NCBI GenBank assembly: GCA_920105625.2
Contig: OV050033.1
Coordinates: 110,135,700 to 110,199,699 of the forward strand
Source: Clusia tigrina
Lineage: Eukaryota > Arthropoda > Insecta > Diptera > Clusiidae
Length of the DNA: 64,000 nucleotides
Direction: 5' to 3'
The notes beneath the pieces are model-generated. The model did no database searches and was not told the DNA's origin. It saw nothing but the letters and a program-made list of their open reading frames with translations. Below are positions 12,567 to 25,673 of this stretch, piece after piece (the first letter of the stretch is position 1; each line of letters starts with the position of its first letter). The translations under genes and the position numbers were made by a program.

Positions 12567-14526
12567 AAAACTTCAAATGGCCCTAACTTCTATACGGTAC
12601 GTCCTACACCTATCAAAGTTTGCAACATACAAATGCTTGTAACTTTTTACTGGAGCGTCATAAAACCTTGAAATTTTGTAACAATAAAGTACTCGAGCCT
12701 CTTGTCAATTTAAGCTATCGCTCAAAGCTATGCTACCCTTGAGTCCCAAATCAAACGCTGATAAAACTTCAAATGGCCCTAACTTCTATACGGTACGTCC
12801 TACACCTATCAAAGTTTGCAATATACAAATGCTTGTAACTTTTTACTGGAGGGTCATAAAACCTTGAAATTTTGTAACAATAAAGTACTCGAGCCTCTTG
12901 TAAATTTAAGCTATCGCTCAAAGCTATGCTACCCTTGACTCCCAAATCAAACACTGATAAAACTTCAAACGGCCCTAACTTCTATACGGTACGTCCTACA
13001 CCTATCAAAGTTTGCAACATACAGATGCTTATAACTTTTTACTGGAGGGTCATAAAACCTTGAAATTTTATAACAATAAAGTACTCGAGCCTCTTGTCAA
13101 TTTAAGCTATCGCTCAAAGCTATGCTACCCTTTACTCCCAAATCAAACACTGATAAAACTTCAAATGGCCCTAACTTCTATACGGTACGTCCTACACCTA
13201 TCAAAGTTTGCAACATACAAATGCTTGTAACTTTTTACTGGAGCGTCATAAAACCTTGAAATTTTGTAACAATAAAGTACTCGAGCCTCTTGTCAATTTA
13301 AGCTATCGCTCAAAGCTATGCTACCCTTGAGTCCCAAATCAAACGCTGATAAAACTTCAAATGGCCCTAACTTCTATACGGTACGTCCTACACCTATCAA
13401 AGTTTGCAATATACAAATGCTTGTAACTTTTTACTGGAGGGTCATAAAACCTTGAAATTTTGTAACAATAAAGTACTCGAGCCTCTTGTAAATTTAAGCT
13501 ATCGCTCAAAGCTATGCTACCCTTGACTCCCAAATCAAACACTGATAAAACTTCAAATGGCCCTAACTTCTATACGGTACGTCCTACACCTATCAAAGTT
13601 TGCAACATACAAATGCTTGTAACTTTTTACTGGAGCGTCATAAAACCTTGAAATTTTGTAACAATAAAGTACTCGAGCCTCTTGTCAATTTAAGCTATCG
13701 CTCAAAGCTATGCTACCCTTGAGTCCCAAATCAAACACTGATAAAACTTCAAATGGCCCTAACTTCTATACGGTACGTCCTACACCTATCAAAGTTTGCA
13801 ATATACAAATGCTTGTAACTTTTTACTGGAGGGTCATAAAACCTTGAAATTTTGTAACAATAAAGTACTCGAGCCTCTTGTAAATTTAAGCTATCGCTCA
13901 AAGCTATGCTACCCTTGACTCCCAAATCAAACACTGATAAAACTTCAAACGGCCCTAACTTCTATACGGTACGTCCTACACCTATCAAAGTTTGCAACAT
14001 ACAGATGCTTATAACTTTTTACTGGAGGGTCATAAAACCTTGAAATTTTGTAACAATAAAGTACTCGAGCCTCTTGTCAATTTAAGCTATCGCTCAAAGC
14101 TATGCTACCCTTTACTCCCAAATCAAACACTGATAAAACTTCAAATGGCCCTAACTTCTATACGGTACGTCCTACACCTATCAAAGTTTGCAACATACAA
14201 ATGCTTGTAACTTTTTACTGGAGCGTCATAAAACCTTGAAATTTTGTAACAATAAAGTACTCGAGCCTCTTGTCAATTTAAGCTATCGCTCAAAGCTATG
14301 CTACCCTTGAGTCCCAAATCAAACGCTGATAAAACTTCAAATGGCCCTAACTTCTATACGGTACGTCCTACACCTATCAAAGTTTGCAATATACAAATGC
14401 TTGTAACTTTTTACTGGAGGGTCATAAAACCTTGAAATTTTGTAACAATAAAGTACTCGAGCCTCTTGTAAATTTAAGCTATCGCTCAAAGCTATGCTAC
14501 CCTTGACTCCCAAATCAAACACTGAT
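12567..14526 (+). repeat. Five-monomer tandem duplication, 980-bp period
   Basis: Units 12567-13546 and 13547-14526 match at an offset of exactly 980 bp (5 x 196). The private marker CTACCCTTTACTCCC appears at about 13126 and 14106 and, in this form, nowhere else I noticed. Both units contain two GCAATATAC/GGAGGG monomers three monomers apart. The first unit has AATTTTATAAC near 13068 where the second has AATTTTGTAAC. The duplication sits exactly between copies 1 and 2 of the three-copy block, so it and that block were copied together or in close succession. Confidence 0.87.
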
Positions 14527-14918
14527 AAAACTTCAAATGGCCCTAACTTCTATACGGTACGTCCTACACCTATCAAAGTTTGCAACATACAGATGCTTAT
14601 AACTTTTTACTGGAGGGTCATAAAACCTTGAAATTTTGTAACAATAAAGTACTCGAGCCTCTTGTCAATTTAAGCTATCGCTCAAAGCTATGCTACCCTG
14701 GAGTCCCAAATCAAACACTGATAAAACTTCAAATAGCCCTAACTTCTATACGGTTCGTCCTACACCTATCAAAGTTTGCAACATACAAATGCTTGTAACT
14801 TTTTACTGCAGCGTCATAAAACCTTGAAATTTTGTAACAATAAAGTACTCGAGCCTCTTGTAAATTTAAGCTATCGCTCAAAGCTATGCTACCCTTGACT
14901 CCCAAATCAAACACTGAT

Positions 14919-15112
14919 AAAACTTCAAACGGCCCTAACTTCTATACGGTACGTCCTACACCTATCAAAGTTTGCAACATACAAATGCTTGTAACTTTTT
15001 ACTGGAGCGTCATAAAACCTTGAAATTTTGTAACAATAAAGTACTCGAGCCTCCTAAATTTAAGCTATCGCTCAAAGCTATGCTACCCTTGACTCCCAAA
15101 TCAAACACTGAT
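14919..15112 (+). repeat. 194-bp monomer (2-bp deletion), copy 2
   Basis: Same GCCTCCTAAATTT deletion form as at 11002-11195, displaced by 3,917 bp, with the same neighbours on both sides. Confidence 0.9.
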
Positions 15113-17071
15113 AAAACTTCAAACGGCCCTAACTTCTATACGGTACGTCCTACACCTATCAAAGTTTGCAACATACAGATGCTTATAACTTTTTACTGGA
15201 GGGTCATAAAACCTTGAAATTTTGTAACAATAAAGTACTCGAGCCCATTGTCAATTTAAGCTATCGCTCAAAGCTATGCTACCCTGGAGTCCCAAATCAA
15301 ACACTGATAAAACTTCAAATGGCCCTAACTTCTATACGGTTCGTCCTATACCTATCAAAGTTTGCAACATACAAATGCTTGTAACTTTTTACTGCAGCGT
15401 CATATAACCTTGAAATTTTGTAACAATAAAGTACTCGAGCCTCTTGTAAATTTAAGCTATCGCTCAAAGCTATGCTACCCTTGACTCCCAAATCAAACAC
15501 TGTTAAAACTTCAAATGGCCCTAACTTCTATACGGTACGTCCTACACCTATCAAAGTTTGCAACATACAGATGCTTATAACTTTTTACTGGAGCGTCATA
15601 AAACTTTGAAATTTGGAACAATAAAATACTTAAGCATCTTGTCAATTTAAGCTATCGCTCAAAGCTATGCTACCCTTGAGTCCCAAATCAAACACTGATA
15701 AAACTTCAAATGGCCCTAACTTCTATACGGTACGTCCTACACTTATCAAAGTTTGCAACATACAAATGCTTGTAACTTTTTACTGGAGCGTCATAAAACC
15801 TTGAAATTTTGTAACAATAAAGTACTCGAGCCTCTTGTCAATTTAAGCTATCGCTCAAAGCTATGCTACCCTTGAGTCCCAAATCAAACACTGATAAAAC
15901 TTCAAATGGCCCTAACTTCTATACGGAACGTCCTACCCCTATCAAAGTTTGCAACCTACAATTGCTTGTAACTTTTTACTGCAGCGTCATAAAACCTTGA
16001 AATTTTGTAACAATAAAGTACTCGAGCCTCTTGTAAATTTAAGCTATCGCTCAAAGCTATGCTACCCTTGACTCCCAAATCAAACACTGATAAAACTTCA
16101 AATGGCCCTAACTTCTATACGGTTCGTCCTACACCTATCAAAGTTTGCAACATACAAATGCTTGTAACTTTTTACTGCAGCGTCATATAACCTTGAAATT
16201 TTGTAACAATAAAGTACTCGAGCCTCTTGTCAATTTAAGCTATCGCTCAAAGCTATGCTACCCTGGAGTCCCAAATCAAACACTGTTAAAACTTCAAATG
16301 GCCCTAACTTCTATACGGTACGTCCTACACCTATCAAAGTTTGCAATATACAAATGCTTGTAACTTTTTACTGGAGGGTCATAAAACCTTGAAATTTTGT
16401 AACAATAAAGTACTCGAGCCTCTTGTCAATTTAAGCTATCGCTCAAAGCTATGCTACCCTTGAGTCCCAAATCAAACGCTGATAAAACTTCAAATGGCCC
16501 TAACTTCTATACGGTACGTCCTACACCTATCAAAGTTTGCAATATACAAATGCTTGTAACTTTTTACTGGAGGGTCATAAAACCTTGAAATTTTGTAACA
16601 ATAAAGTACTCGAGCCTCTTGTAAATTTAAGCTATCGCTCAAAGCTATGCTACCCTTGACTCCCAAATCAAACACTGATAAAACTTCAAATGGCCCTAAC
16701 TTCTATACGGTACGTCCTACACCTATCAAAGTTTGCAACATACAGATGCTTATAACTTTTTACTGGAGGGTCATAAAACCTTGAAATTTTGTAACAATAA
16801 AGTACTCGAGCCTCTTGTCAATTTAAGCTATCGCTCAAAGCTATGCTACCCTGGAGTCCCAAATCAAACACTGATAAAACTTCAAATAGCCCTAACTTCT
16901 ATACGGTTCGTCCTACACCTATCAAAGTTTGCAACATACAAATGCTTGTAACTTTTTACTGCAGCGTCATAAAACCTTGAAATTTTGTAACAATAAAGTA
17001 CTCGAGCCTCTTGTAAATTTAAGCTATCGCTCAAAGCTATGCTACCCTTGACTCCCAAATCAAACACTGAT

Positions 17072-17265
17072 AAAACTTCAAACGGCCCTAACTTCTATAC
17101 GGTACGTCCTACACCTATCAAAGTTTGCAACATACAAATGCTTGTAACTTTTTACTGGAGCGTCATAAAACCTTGAAATTTTGTAACAATAAAGTACTCG
17201 AGCCTCCTAAATTTAAGCTATCGCTCAAAGCTATGCTACCCTTGACTCCCAAATCAAACACTGAT
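17072..17265 (+). repeat. 194-bp monomer (2-bp deletion), copy 3
   Basis: Same GCCTCCTAAATTT deletion form, displaced by 2,153 bp from copy 2, again followed by the GAGCCCATTGTC monomer. Confidence 0.9.
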
Positions 17266-19224
17266 AAAACTTCAAACGGCCCTAACTTCTATACGGTACG
17301 TCCTACACCTATCAAAGTTTGCAACATACAGATGCTTATAACTTTTTACTGGAGGGTCATAAAACCTTGAAATTTTGTAACAATAAAGTACTCGAGCCCA
17401 TTGTCAATTTAAGCTATCGCTCAAAGCTATGCTACCCTGGAGTCCCAAATCAAACACTGATAAAACTTCAAATGGCCCTAACTTCTATACGGTTCGTCCT
17501 ATACCTATCAAAGTTTGCAACATACAAATGCTTGTAACTTTTTACTGCAGCGTCATATAACCTTGAAATTTTGTAACAATAAAGTACTCGAGCCTCTTGT
17601 AAATTTAAGCTATCGCTCAAAGCTATGCTACCCTTGACTCCCAAATCAAACACTGTTAAAACTTCAAATGGCCCTAACTTCTATACGGTACGTCCTACAC
17701 CTATCAAAGTTTGCAACATACAGATGCTTATAACTTTTTACTGGAGCGTCATAAAACTTTGAAATTTGGAACAATAAAATACTTAAGCATCTTGTCAATT
17801 TAAGCTATCGCTCAAAGCTATGCTACCCTTGAGTCCCAAATCAAACACTGATAAAACTTCAAATGGCCCTAACTTCTATACGGTACGTCCTACACTTATC
17901 AAAGTTTGCAACATACAAATGCTTGTAACTTTTTACTGGAGCGTCATAAAACCTTGAAATTTTGTAACAATAAAGTACTCGAGCCTCTTGTCAATTTAAG
18001 CTATCGCTCAAAGCTATGCTACCCTTGAGTCCCAAATCAAACACTGATAAAACTTCAAATGGCCCTAACTTCTATACGGAACGTCCTACCCCTATCAAAG
18101 TTTGCAACCTACAATTGCTTGTAACTTTTTACTGCAGCGTCATAAAACCTTGAAATTTTGTAACAATAAAGTACTCGAGCCTCTTGTAAATTTAAGCTAT
18201 CGCTCAAAGCTATGCTACCCTTGACTCCCAAATCAAACACTGATAAAACTTCAAATGGCCCTAACTTCTATACGGTTCGTCCTACACCTATCAAAGTTTG
18301 CAACATACAAATGCTTGTAACTTTTTACTGCAGCGTCATATAACCTTGAAATTTTGTAACAATAAAGTACTCGAGCCTCTTGTCAATTTAAGCTATCGCT
18401 CAAAGCTATGCTACCCTGGAGTCCCAAATCAAACACTGTTAAAACTTCAAATGGCCCTAACTTCTATACGGTTCGTCCTACACCTATCAAAGTTTGCAAC
18501 ATACAAATGCTTGTAACTTTTTACTGCAGCGTCATAAAACCTTGAAATTTTGTAACAATAAAGTACTCGAGCCTCTTGTAAATTTAAGTTATCGCTCAAA
18601 GCTATGCTACCCTTGACTCCCAAATCAAACACTGATAAAACTTCAAATGGCCCTAACTTCTATACGGTACGTCCTACACCTATCAAAGTTTGCAACATAC
18701 AAATGCTTGTAACTTTTTACTGGAGCGTCATAAAACCTTGAAATTTTGTAACAATAAAGTACTCGAGCCTCTTGTCAATTTAAGCTATCGCTCAAAGCTA
18801 TGCTACCCTTGAGTCCCAAATCAAACGCTGATAAAACTTCAAATGGCCCTAACTTCTATACGGTACGTCCTACACCTATCAAAGTTTGCAATATACAAAT
18901 GCTTGTAACTTTTTACTGGAGGGTCATAAAACCTTGAAATTTTGTAACAATAAAGTACTCGAGCCTCTTGTAAATTTAAGCTATCGCTCAAAGCTATGCT
19001 ACCCTTGACTCCCAAATCAAACACTGATAAAACTTCAAACGGCCCTAACTTCTATACGGTACGTCCTACACCTATCAAAGTTTGCAACATACAGATGCTT
19101 ATAACTTTTTACTGGAGGGTCATAAAACCTTGAAATTTTGTAACAATAAAGTACTCGAGCCTCTTGTCAATTTAAGCTATCGCTCAAAGCTATGCTACCC
19201 TTGACTCCCAAATCAAACACTGAT

Positions 19225-22200
19225 AAAACTTCAAATGGCCCTAACTTCTATACGGTACGTCCTACACCTATCAAAGTTTGCAACATACAAATGCTTGTAA
19301 CTTTTTACTGGAGCGTCATAAAACCTTGAAATTTTGTAACAATAAAGTACTCGAGCCTCTTGTCAATTTAAGCTATCGCTCAAAGCTATGCTACCCTTGA
19401 GTCCCAAATCAAACGCTGATAAAACTTCAAATGGCCCTAACTTCTATACGGTACGTCCTACACCTATCAAAGTTTGCAATATACAAATGCTTGTAACTTT
19501 TTACTGGAGGGTCATAAAACCTTGAAATTTTGTAACAATAAATTACTCGAGCCTCTTGTAAATTTAAGCTATCGCTCAAAGCTATGCTACCCTTGACTCC
19601 CAAATCAAACACTGATAAAACTTCAAACGGCCCTAACTTCTATACGGTACGTTCTACACCTATCAAAGTTTGCAACATACAGATGCTTATAACTTTTTAC
19701 TGGAGGGTCATAAAACCTTGAAATTTTGTAACAATAAAGTACTCGAGCCTCTTGTCAATTTAAGCTATCGCTCAAAGCTATGCTACCCTTGACTCCCAAA
19801 TCAAACACTGATAAAACTTCAAATGGCCCTAACTTCTATACGGTACGTCCTACACCTATCAAAGTTTGCAACATACAGATGCTTATAACTTTTTACTGGA
19901 GCGTCATAAAACTTTGAAATTTGGAACAATAAAATACTCGAGCATCTTGTCAATTTAAGCTATCGCTCAAAGCTATGCTACCCTGGAGTCCCAAATCAAA
20001 CACTGATAAAACTTCAAATGGCCCTAACTTCTATACGGTTCGTCCTACACCTATCAAAGTTTGCAACATACAAATGCTTGTAACTTTTTACTGCAGCGTC
20101 ATAAAACCTTGAAATTTTGTAACAATAAAGTACTCGAGCCTCTTGTAAATTTAAGCTATCGCTCAAAGCTATGCTACCCTTGACTCCCAAATCAAACACT
20201 GATAAAACTTCAAATGGCCCTAACTTCTATACGGTACGTCCTACACCTATCAAAGTTTGCAACATACAAATGCTTGTAACTTTTTACTGGAGCGTCATAA
20301 AACCTTGAAATTTTGTAACAATAAAGTACTCGAGCCTCTTGTCAATTTAAGCTATCGCTCAAAGCTATGCTACCATTGACTCCCAAATCAAACACTGATA
20401 AAACTTCAAATGGCCCTAACTTCTATACGGTACGTCCTACACCTATCAAAGTTTGCAACATACAGATGCTTATAACTTTTTACTGGAGCGTCATAAAACT
20501 TTGAAATTTGGAACAATAAAATACTCGAGCATCTTGTCAATTTAAGCTATCGCTCAAAGCTATGCTACCCTGGAGTCCCAAATCAAACACTGATAAAACT
20601 TCAAATGGCCCTAACTTCTATACGGTTCGTCCTACACCTATCAAAGTTTGCAGCATACAAATGCTTGTAACTTTTTACTGCAGCGTCATATAACCTTGAA
20701 ATTTTGTAACAATAAAGTACTCGAGCCTCTTGTAAATTTAAGCTATCGCTCAAAGCTATGCTACCCTGGAGTCCCAAATCAAACACTGATAAAACTTCAA
20801 ATGGCCCTAACTTCTATACGGTTCGTCCTACACCTATCAAAGTTTGCAACATACAAATGCTTGTAACTTTTTACTGCAGCGTCATAAAACCTTGAAATTT
20901 TGTAACAATAAAGTACTCGAGCCTCTTGTAAATTTAAGCTATCGCTCAAAGCTATGCTACCCTTGACTCCCAAATCAAACACTGATAAAACTTCAAACGG
21001 CCCTAACTTCTATACGGTACGTCCTACACCTATCAAAGTTTGCAACATACAAATGCTTGTAACTTTTTACTGGAGCGTCATAAAACCTTGAAATTTTGTA
21101 ACAATAAAGTACTCGAGCCTCTTGTCAATTTAAGCTATCGCTCAAAGCTATGCTACCCTTGAGTCCCAAATCAAACGCTGATAAAACTTCAAATGGCCCT
21201 AACTTCTATACGGTACGTCCTACACCTATCAAAGTTTGCAATATACAAATGCTTGTAACTTTTTACTGGAGGGTCATAAAACCTTGAAATTTTGTAACAA
21301 TAAAGTACTCGAGCCTCTTGTAAATTTAAGCTATCGCTCAAAGCTATGCTACCCTTGACTCCCAAATCAAACACTGATAAAACTTCAAACGGCCCTAACT
21401 TCTATACGGTACGTCCTACACCTATCAAAGTTTGCAACATACAGATGCTTATAACTTTTTACTGGAGGGTCATAAAACCTTGAAATTTTGTAACAATAAA
21501 GTACTCGAGCCTCTTGTCAATTTAAGCTATCGCTCAAAGCTATGCTACCCTTGAGTCCCAAATCAAACACTGATAAAACTTCAAATGGCCCTAACTTCTA
21601 TACGGTTCGTCCTACACCTATCAAAGTTTGCAACATACAAATTCTTGTAACTTTTTACTGCAGCGTCATAAAACCTTGAAATTTTGTAACAATAAAGTAC
21701 TCGAGCCTCTTGTAAATTTAAGCTATCGCTCAAAGCTATGCTACCCTTGACTCCCAAATCAAACACTGATAAAACTTCAAATGGCCCTAACTTCTATACG
21801 GTACGTCCTACACCTATCAAAGTTTGCAACATACAAATGCTTGTAACTTTTTACTGGAGCGTCATAAAACCTTGAAATTTTGTAACAATAAAGTACTCGA
21901 GCCTCTTGTCAATTTAAGCTATCGCTCAAAGCTATGCTACCCTTGAGTCCCAAATCAAACGCTGATAAAACTTCAAATGGCCCTAACTTCTATACGGTAC
22001 GTCCTACACCTATCCAAGTTTGCAATATACAAATGCTTGTAACTTTTTACTGGAGGGTCATAAAACCTTGAAATTTTGTAACAATAAAGTACTCGAGCCT
22101 CTTGTAAATTTAAGCTATCGCTCAAAGCTATGCTACCCTTGACTCCCAAATCAAACACTGATAAAACTTCAAACGGCCCTAACTTCTATACGGTACGTTC

Positions 22201-23670
22201 TACACCTATCAAAGTTTGCAACATACAGATGCTTATAACTTTTTACTGGAGGGTCATAAAACCTTGAAATTTTGTAACAATAAAGTACTCGAGCCTCTTG
22301 TCAATTTAAGCTATCGCTCAAAGCTATGCTACCCTTGACTCCCAAATCAAACACTGATAAAACTTCAAATGGCCCTAACTTCTATACGGTACGTCCTACA
22401 CCTATCAAAGTTTGCAACATACAGATGCTTATAACTTTTTACTGGAGCGTCATAAAACTTTGAAATTTGGAACAATAAAATACTCGAGCATCTTGTCAAT
22501 TTAAGCTATCGCTCAAAGCTATGCTACCCTGGAGTCCCAAATCAAACACTGATAAAACTTCAAATGGCCCTAACTTCTATACGGTTCGTCCTACACCTAT
22601 CAAAGTTTGCAACATACAAATGCTTGTAACTTTTTACTGCAGCGTCATAAAACCTTGAAATTTTGTAACAATAAAGTACTCGAGCCTCTTGTAAATTTAA
22701 GCTATCGCTCAAAGCTATGCTACCCTTGACTCCCAAATCAAACACTGATAAAACTTCAAATGGCCCTAACTTCTATACGGTACGTCCTACACCTATGAAA
22801 GTTTGCAACATACAAATGCTTGTAACTTTTTACTGGAGCGTCATAAAACCTTGAAATTTTGTAACAATAAAGTACTCGAGCCTCTTGTCAATTTAAGCTA
22901 TCGCTCAAAGCTATGCTACCCTTGACTCCCAAATCAAACACTGATAAAACTTCAAATGGCCCTAACTTCTATACGGTACGTCCTACACCTATCAAAGTTT
23001 GCAACATACAGATGCTTATAACTTTTTACTGGAGCGTCATAAAACTTTGAAATTTGGAACAATAAAATACTCGAGCATCTTGTCAATTTAAGCTATCGCT
23101 CAAAGCTATGCTACCCTGGAGTCCCAAATCAAACACTGATAAAACTTCAAATGGCCCTAACTTCTATACGGTTCGTCCTACACCTATCAAAGTTTGCAGC
23201 ATACAAATGCTTGTAACTTTTTACTGCAGCGTCATATAACCTTGAAATTTTGTAACAATAAAGTACTCGAGCCTCTTGTCAATTTAAGCTATCGCTCAAA
23301 GCTATGCTACCCTGGAGTCCCAAATCAAACACTGATAAAACTTCAAATGGCCCTAACTTCTATACGGTTCGTCCTACACCTATCAAAGTTTGCAACATAC
23401 AAATGCTTGTAACTTTTTACTGCAGCGTCATAAAACCTTGAAATTTTGTAACAATAAAGTACTCGAGCCTCTTGTAAATTTAAGCTATCGCTCAAAGCTA
23501 TGCTACCCTTGACTCCCAAATCAAACACTGATAAAACTTCAAACGGCCCTAACTTCTATACGGTACGTCCTACACCTATCAAAGTTTGCAACATACAAAT
23601 GCTTGTAACTTTTTACTGGAGCGTCATAAAACCTTGAAATTTTGTAACAATAAAGTACTCGAGCCTCTTG
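19225..23670 (+). repeat. Thirteen-monomer repeat, 2,546-bp offset
   Basis: The segment 19225 to about 21120 reappears at 21771 to about 23666, at an offset of 2,546 bp (13 x 196 minus 2). Shared rare states are GTACGTTCTAC near 19651 and 22197 and GCAGCATAC near 20652 and 23198. Differences include TATCAAAG versus TATGAAAG (about 20250/22796), an ACCATTGAC private change near 20376, and GTAAATTT versus GTCAATTT near 20734/23280. The same pair recurs in the second 22-kb copy (monomers near 42983 and 45529). Confidence 0.82.
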
Positions 23671-23924
23671 TAAATTTAAGCTATCGCTCAAAGCTATGCT
23701 ACCCTTGACTCCCAAATCAAACACTGATAAAACTTCAAACGGCCCTAACTTCTATACGGTACGTCCTACACCTATCAAAGTTTGCAACATACAAATGCTT
23801 GTAACTTTTTACTGGAGCGTCATAAAACCTTGAAATTTTGTAACAATAAAGTACTCGAGCCTCTTGTAAATTTAAGCTATCGCTCAAAGCTATGCTACCC
23901 TTGACTCCCAAATCAAACACTGAT

Positions 23925-25300
23925 AAAACTTCAAACGGCCCTAACTTCTATACGGTACGTCCTACACCTATCAAAGTTTGCAACATACAGATGCTTATAA
24001 CTTTTTACTGGAGGGTCATAAAACCTTGAAATTTTGTAACAATAAAGTACTCGAGCCTCTTGTCAATTTAAGCTATCGCTCAAAGCTATGCTACCCTGGA
24101 GTCCCAAATCAAACACTGATAAAACTTCAAATGGCCCTAACTTCTATACGGTTCTTCCTACACCTATCAAAGTTTGCAACATACAAATGCTTGTAACTTT
24201 TTACTGCAGCGTCATATAACCTTGAAATTTTGTAACAATAAAGTACTCGAGCCTCTTGTAAATTTAAGCTATCGCTCAAAGCTATGCTACCCTTGACTCC
24301 CAAATCAAACACTGATAAAACTTCAAATGGCCCTAACTTCTATACGGTACGTCCTACACCTATCAAAGTTTGCAACATACAGATGCTTATAACTTTTTAC
24401 TGGAGCGTCATAAAACTTTGAAATTTGGAACAATAAAATACTTAAGCATCTTGTCAATTTAAGCTATCGCTCAAAGCTATGCTACCCTTGAGTCCCAAAT
24501 CAAACACTGATAAAACTTCAAATGGCCCTAACTTCTATACGGTACGTCCTACACTTATCAAAGTTTGCAACATACAAATGCTTGTAACTTTTTACTGGAG
24601 CGTCATAAAACCTTGAAATTTTGTAACAATAAAGTACTCGAGCCTCTTGTCAATTTAAGCTATCGCTCAAAGCTATGCTACCCTTGAGTCCCAAATCAAA
24701 CACTGATAAAACTTCAAATGGCCCTAACTTCTATACGGAACGTCCTACCCCTATCAAAGTTTGCAACCTACAATTGCTTGTAACTTTTTACTGCAGCGTC
24801 ATAAAACCTTGAAATTTTGTAACAATAAAGTACTCGAGCCTCTTGTAAATTTAAGCTATCGCTCAAAGCTATGCTACCCTTGACTCCCAAATCAAACACT
24901 GATAAAACTTCAAATGGCCCTAACTTCTATACGGTTCGTCCTACACCTATCAAAGTTTGCAACATACAAATGCTTGTAAATTTTTATTGCAACGTCATAT
25001 AACCTTGAAATTTTTTAACAATAAAGTACTGGAGCCTCTTGTCAATTTAAGCTATCGCTCAAAGCTATGCTACCCTGGAGTCCCAAATCAAACACTGATA
25101 AAACTTCAAATGGCCCTAACTTCTATACGGTTCGTCCTACACCTATCAAAGTTTGCAACATACAAATGCTTGTAACTTTTTACTGCAGCGTCATAAAACC
25201 TTGAAATTTTGTAACAATAAAGTACTCGAGCCTCTTGTAAATTTAAGCTATCGCTCAAAGCTATGCTACCCTTGACTCCCAAATCAAACACTGATAAAAC
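23925..25300 (+). repeat. Diverged long-range relative of 11196-12571
   Basis: About seven monomers match 11196-12571 in order at an offset of 12,729 bp: ACAGATGC/GGAGGG, GGTTCG/GCAGCG with ATATAAC, the TACTTAAGC short monomer, CACTTATC, GGAACG/CCCC, then two GGTTCG/GCAGCG monomers. It lacks the GAGCCCATTG state and carries GGTTCTTCC near 24153. It therefore shares ancestry with the three-copy block at 10.6-18.4 kb but left it before that block's latest duplications. Confidence 0.65.
24904..25099 (+). repeat. Monomer with a cluster of private substitutions
   Basis: Against its partner at 47239-47434 this monomer has C to A at 24980, C to T at 24987, G to A at 24992 and C to G at 25031, the last destroying the XhoI site. 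A fifth difference, at 25056 (C here, A at 47391), is a change in the other copy. The AATTTTTTAAC state near 25015 is shared by both. Four private changes within 52 bp contrast with about one difference per kilobase across the rest of the duplication. Confidence 0.8.
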
Positions 25301-25673
25301 TTCAAATGGCCCTAACTTCTATACGGTTCGTCCTACACCTATCAAAGTTTGCAACATACAAATGCTTGTAACTTTTTACTGCAGCGTCATATAACCTTGA
25401 AATTTTGTAACAATAAAGTACTCGAGCCTCTTGTCAATTTAAGCTATAGCTCAAAGCTATGCTACCCTGGAGTCCCAAATCAAACACTGATAAAACTTCA
25501 AATGGCCCTAACTTCTATACGGTTCGTCCTACACCTATCAAAGTTTGCAACATACAAATGCTTGTAACTTTTTACTGCAGCGTCATAAAACCTTGAAATT
25601 TTGTAACAATAAAGTACTCGAGCCTCTTGTCAATTTAAGCTATCGCTCAAAGCTATGCTACCCTTGAGAACCA

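Larger units (their letters stand above)
14527..18468 (+). repeat. Eleven-monomer higher-order repeat, 2,153-bp period
   Basis: Unit 14527-16679 and its partial repeat 16680-18468 correspond at an offset of 2,153 bp (11 x 196 minus 3). Each contains the 194-bp monomer (14919-15112 and 17072-17265), GAGCCCATTGTC, CCTATACC, a TACTTAAGC short monomer, and the rare ACTGTTAAAAC state at about 15500 and 17653 and again at 16283 and 18436. After about 18468 the order returns to that of copy 1 at 12370-13040, so the right edge is a switch point between two older templates. Confidence 0.87.
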
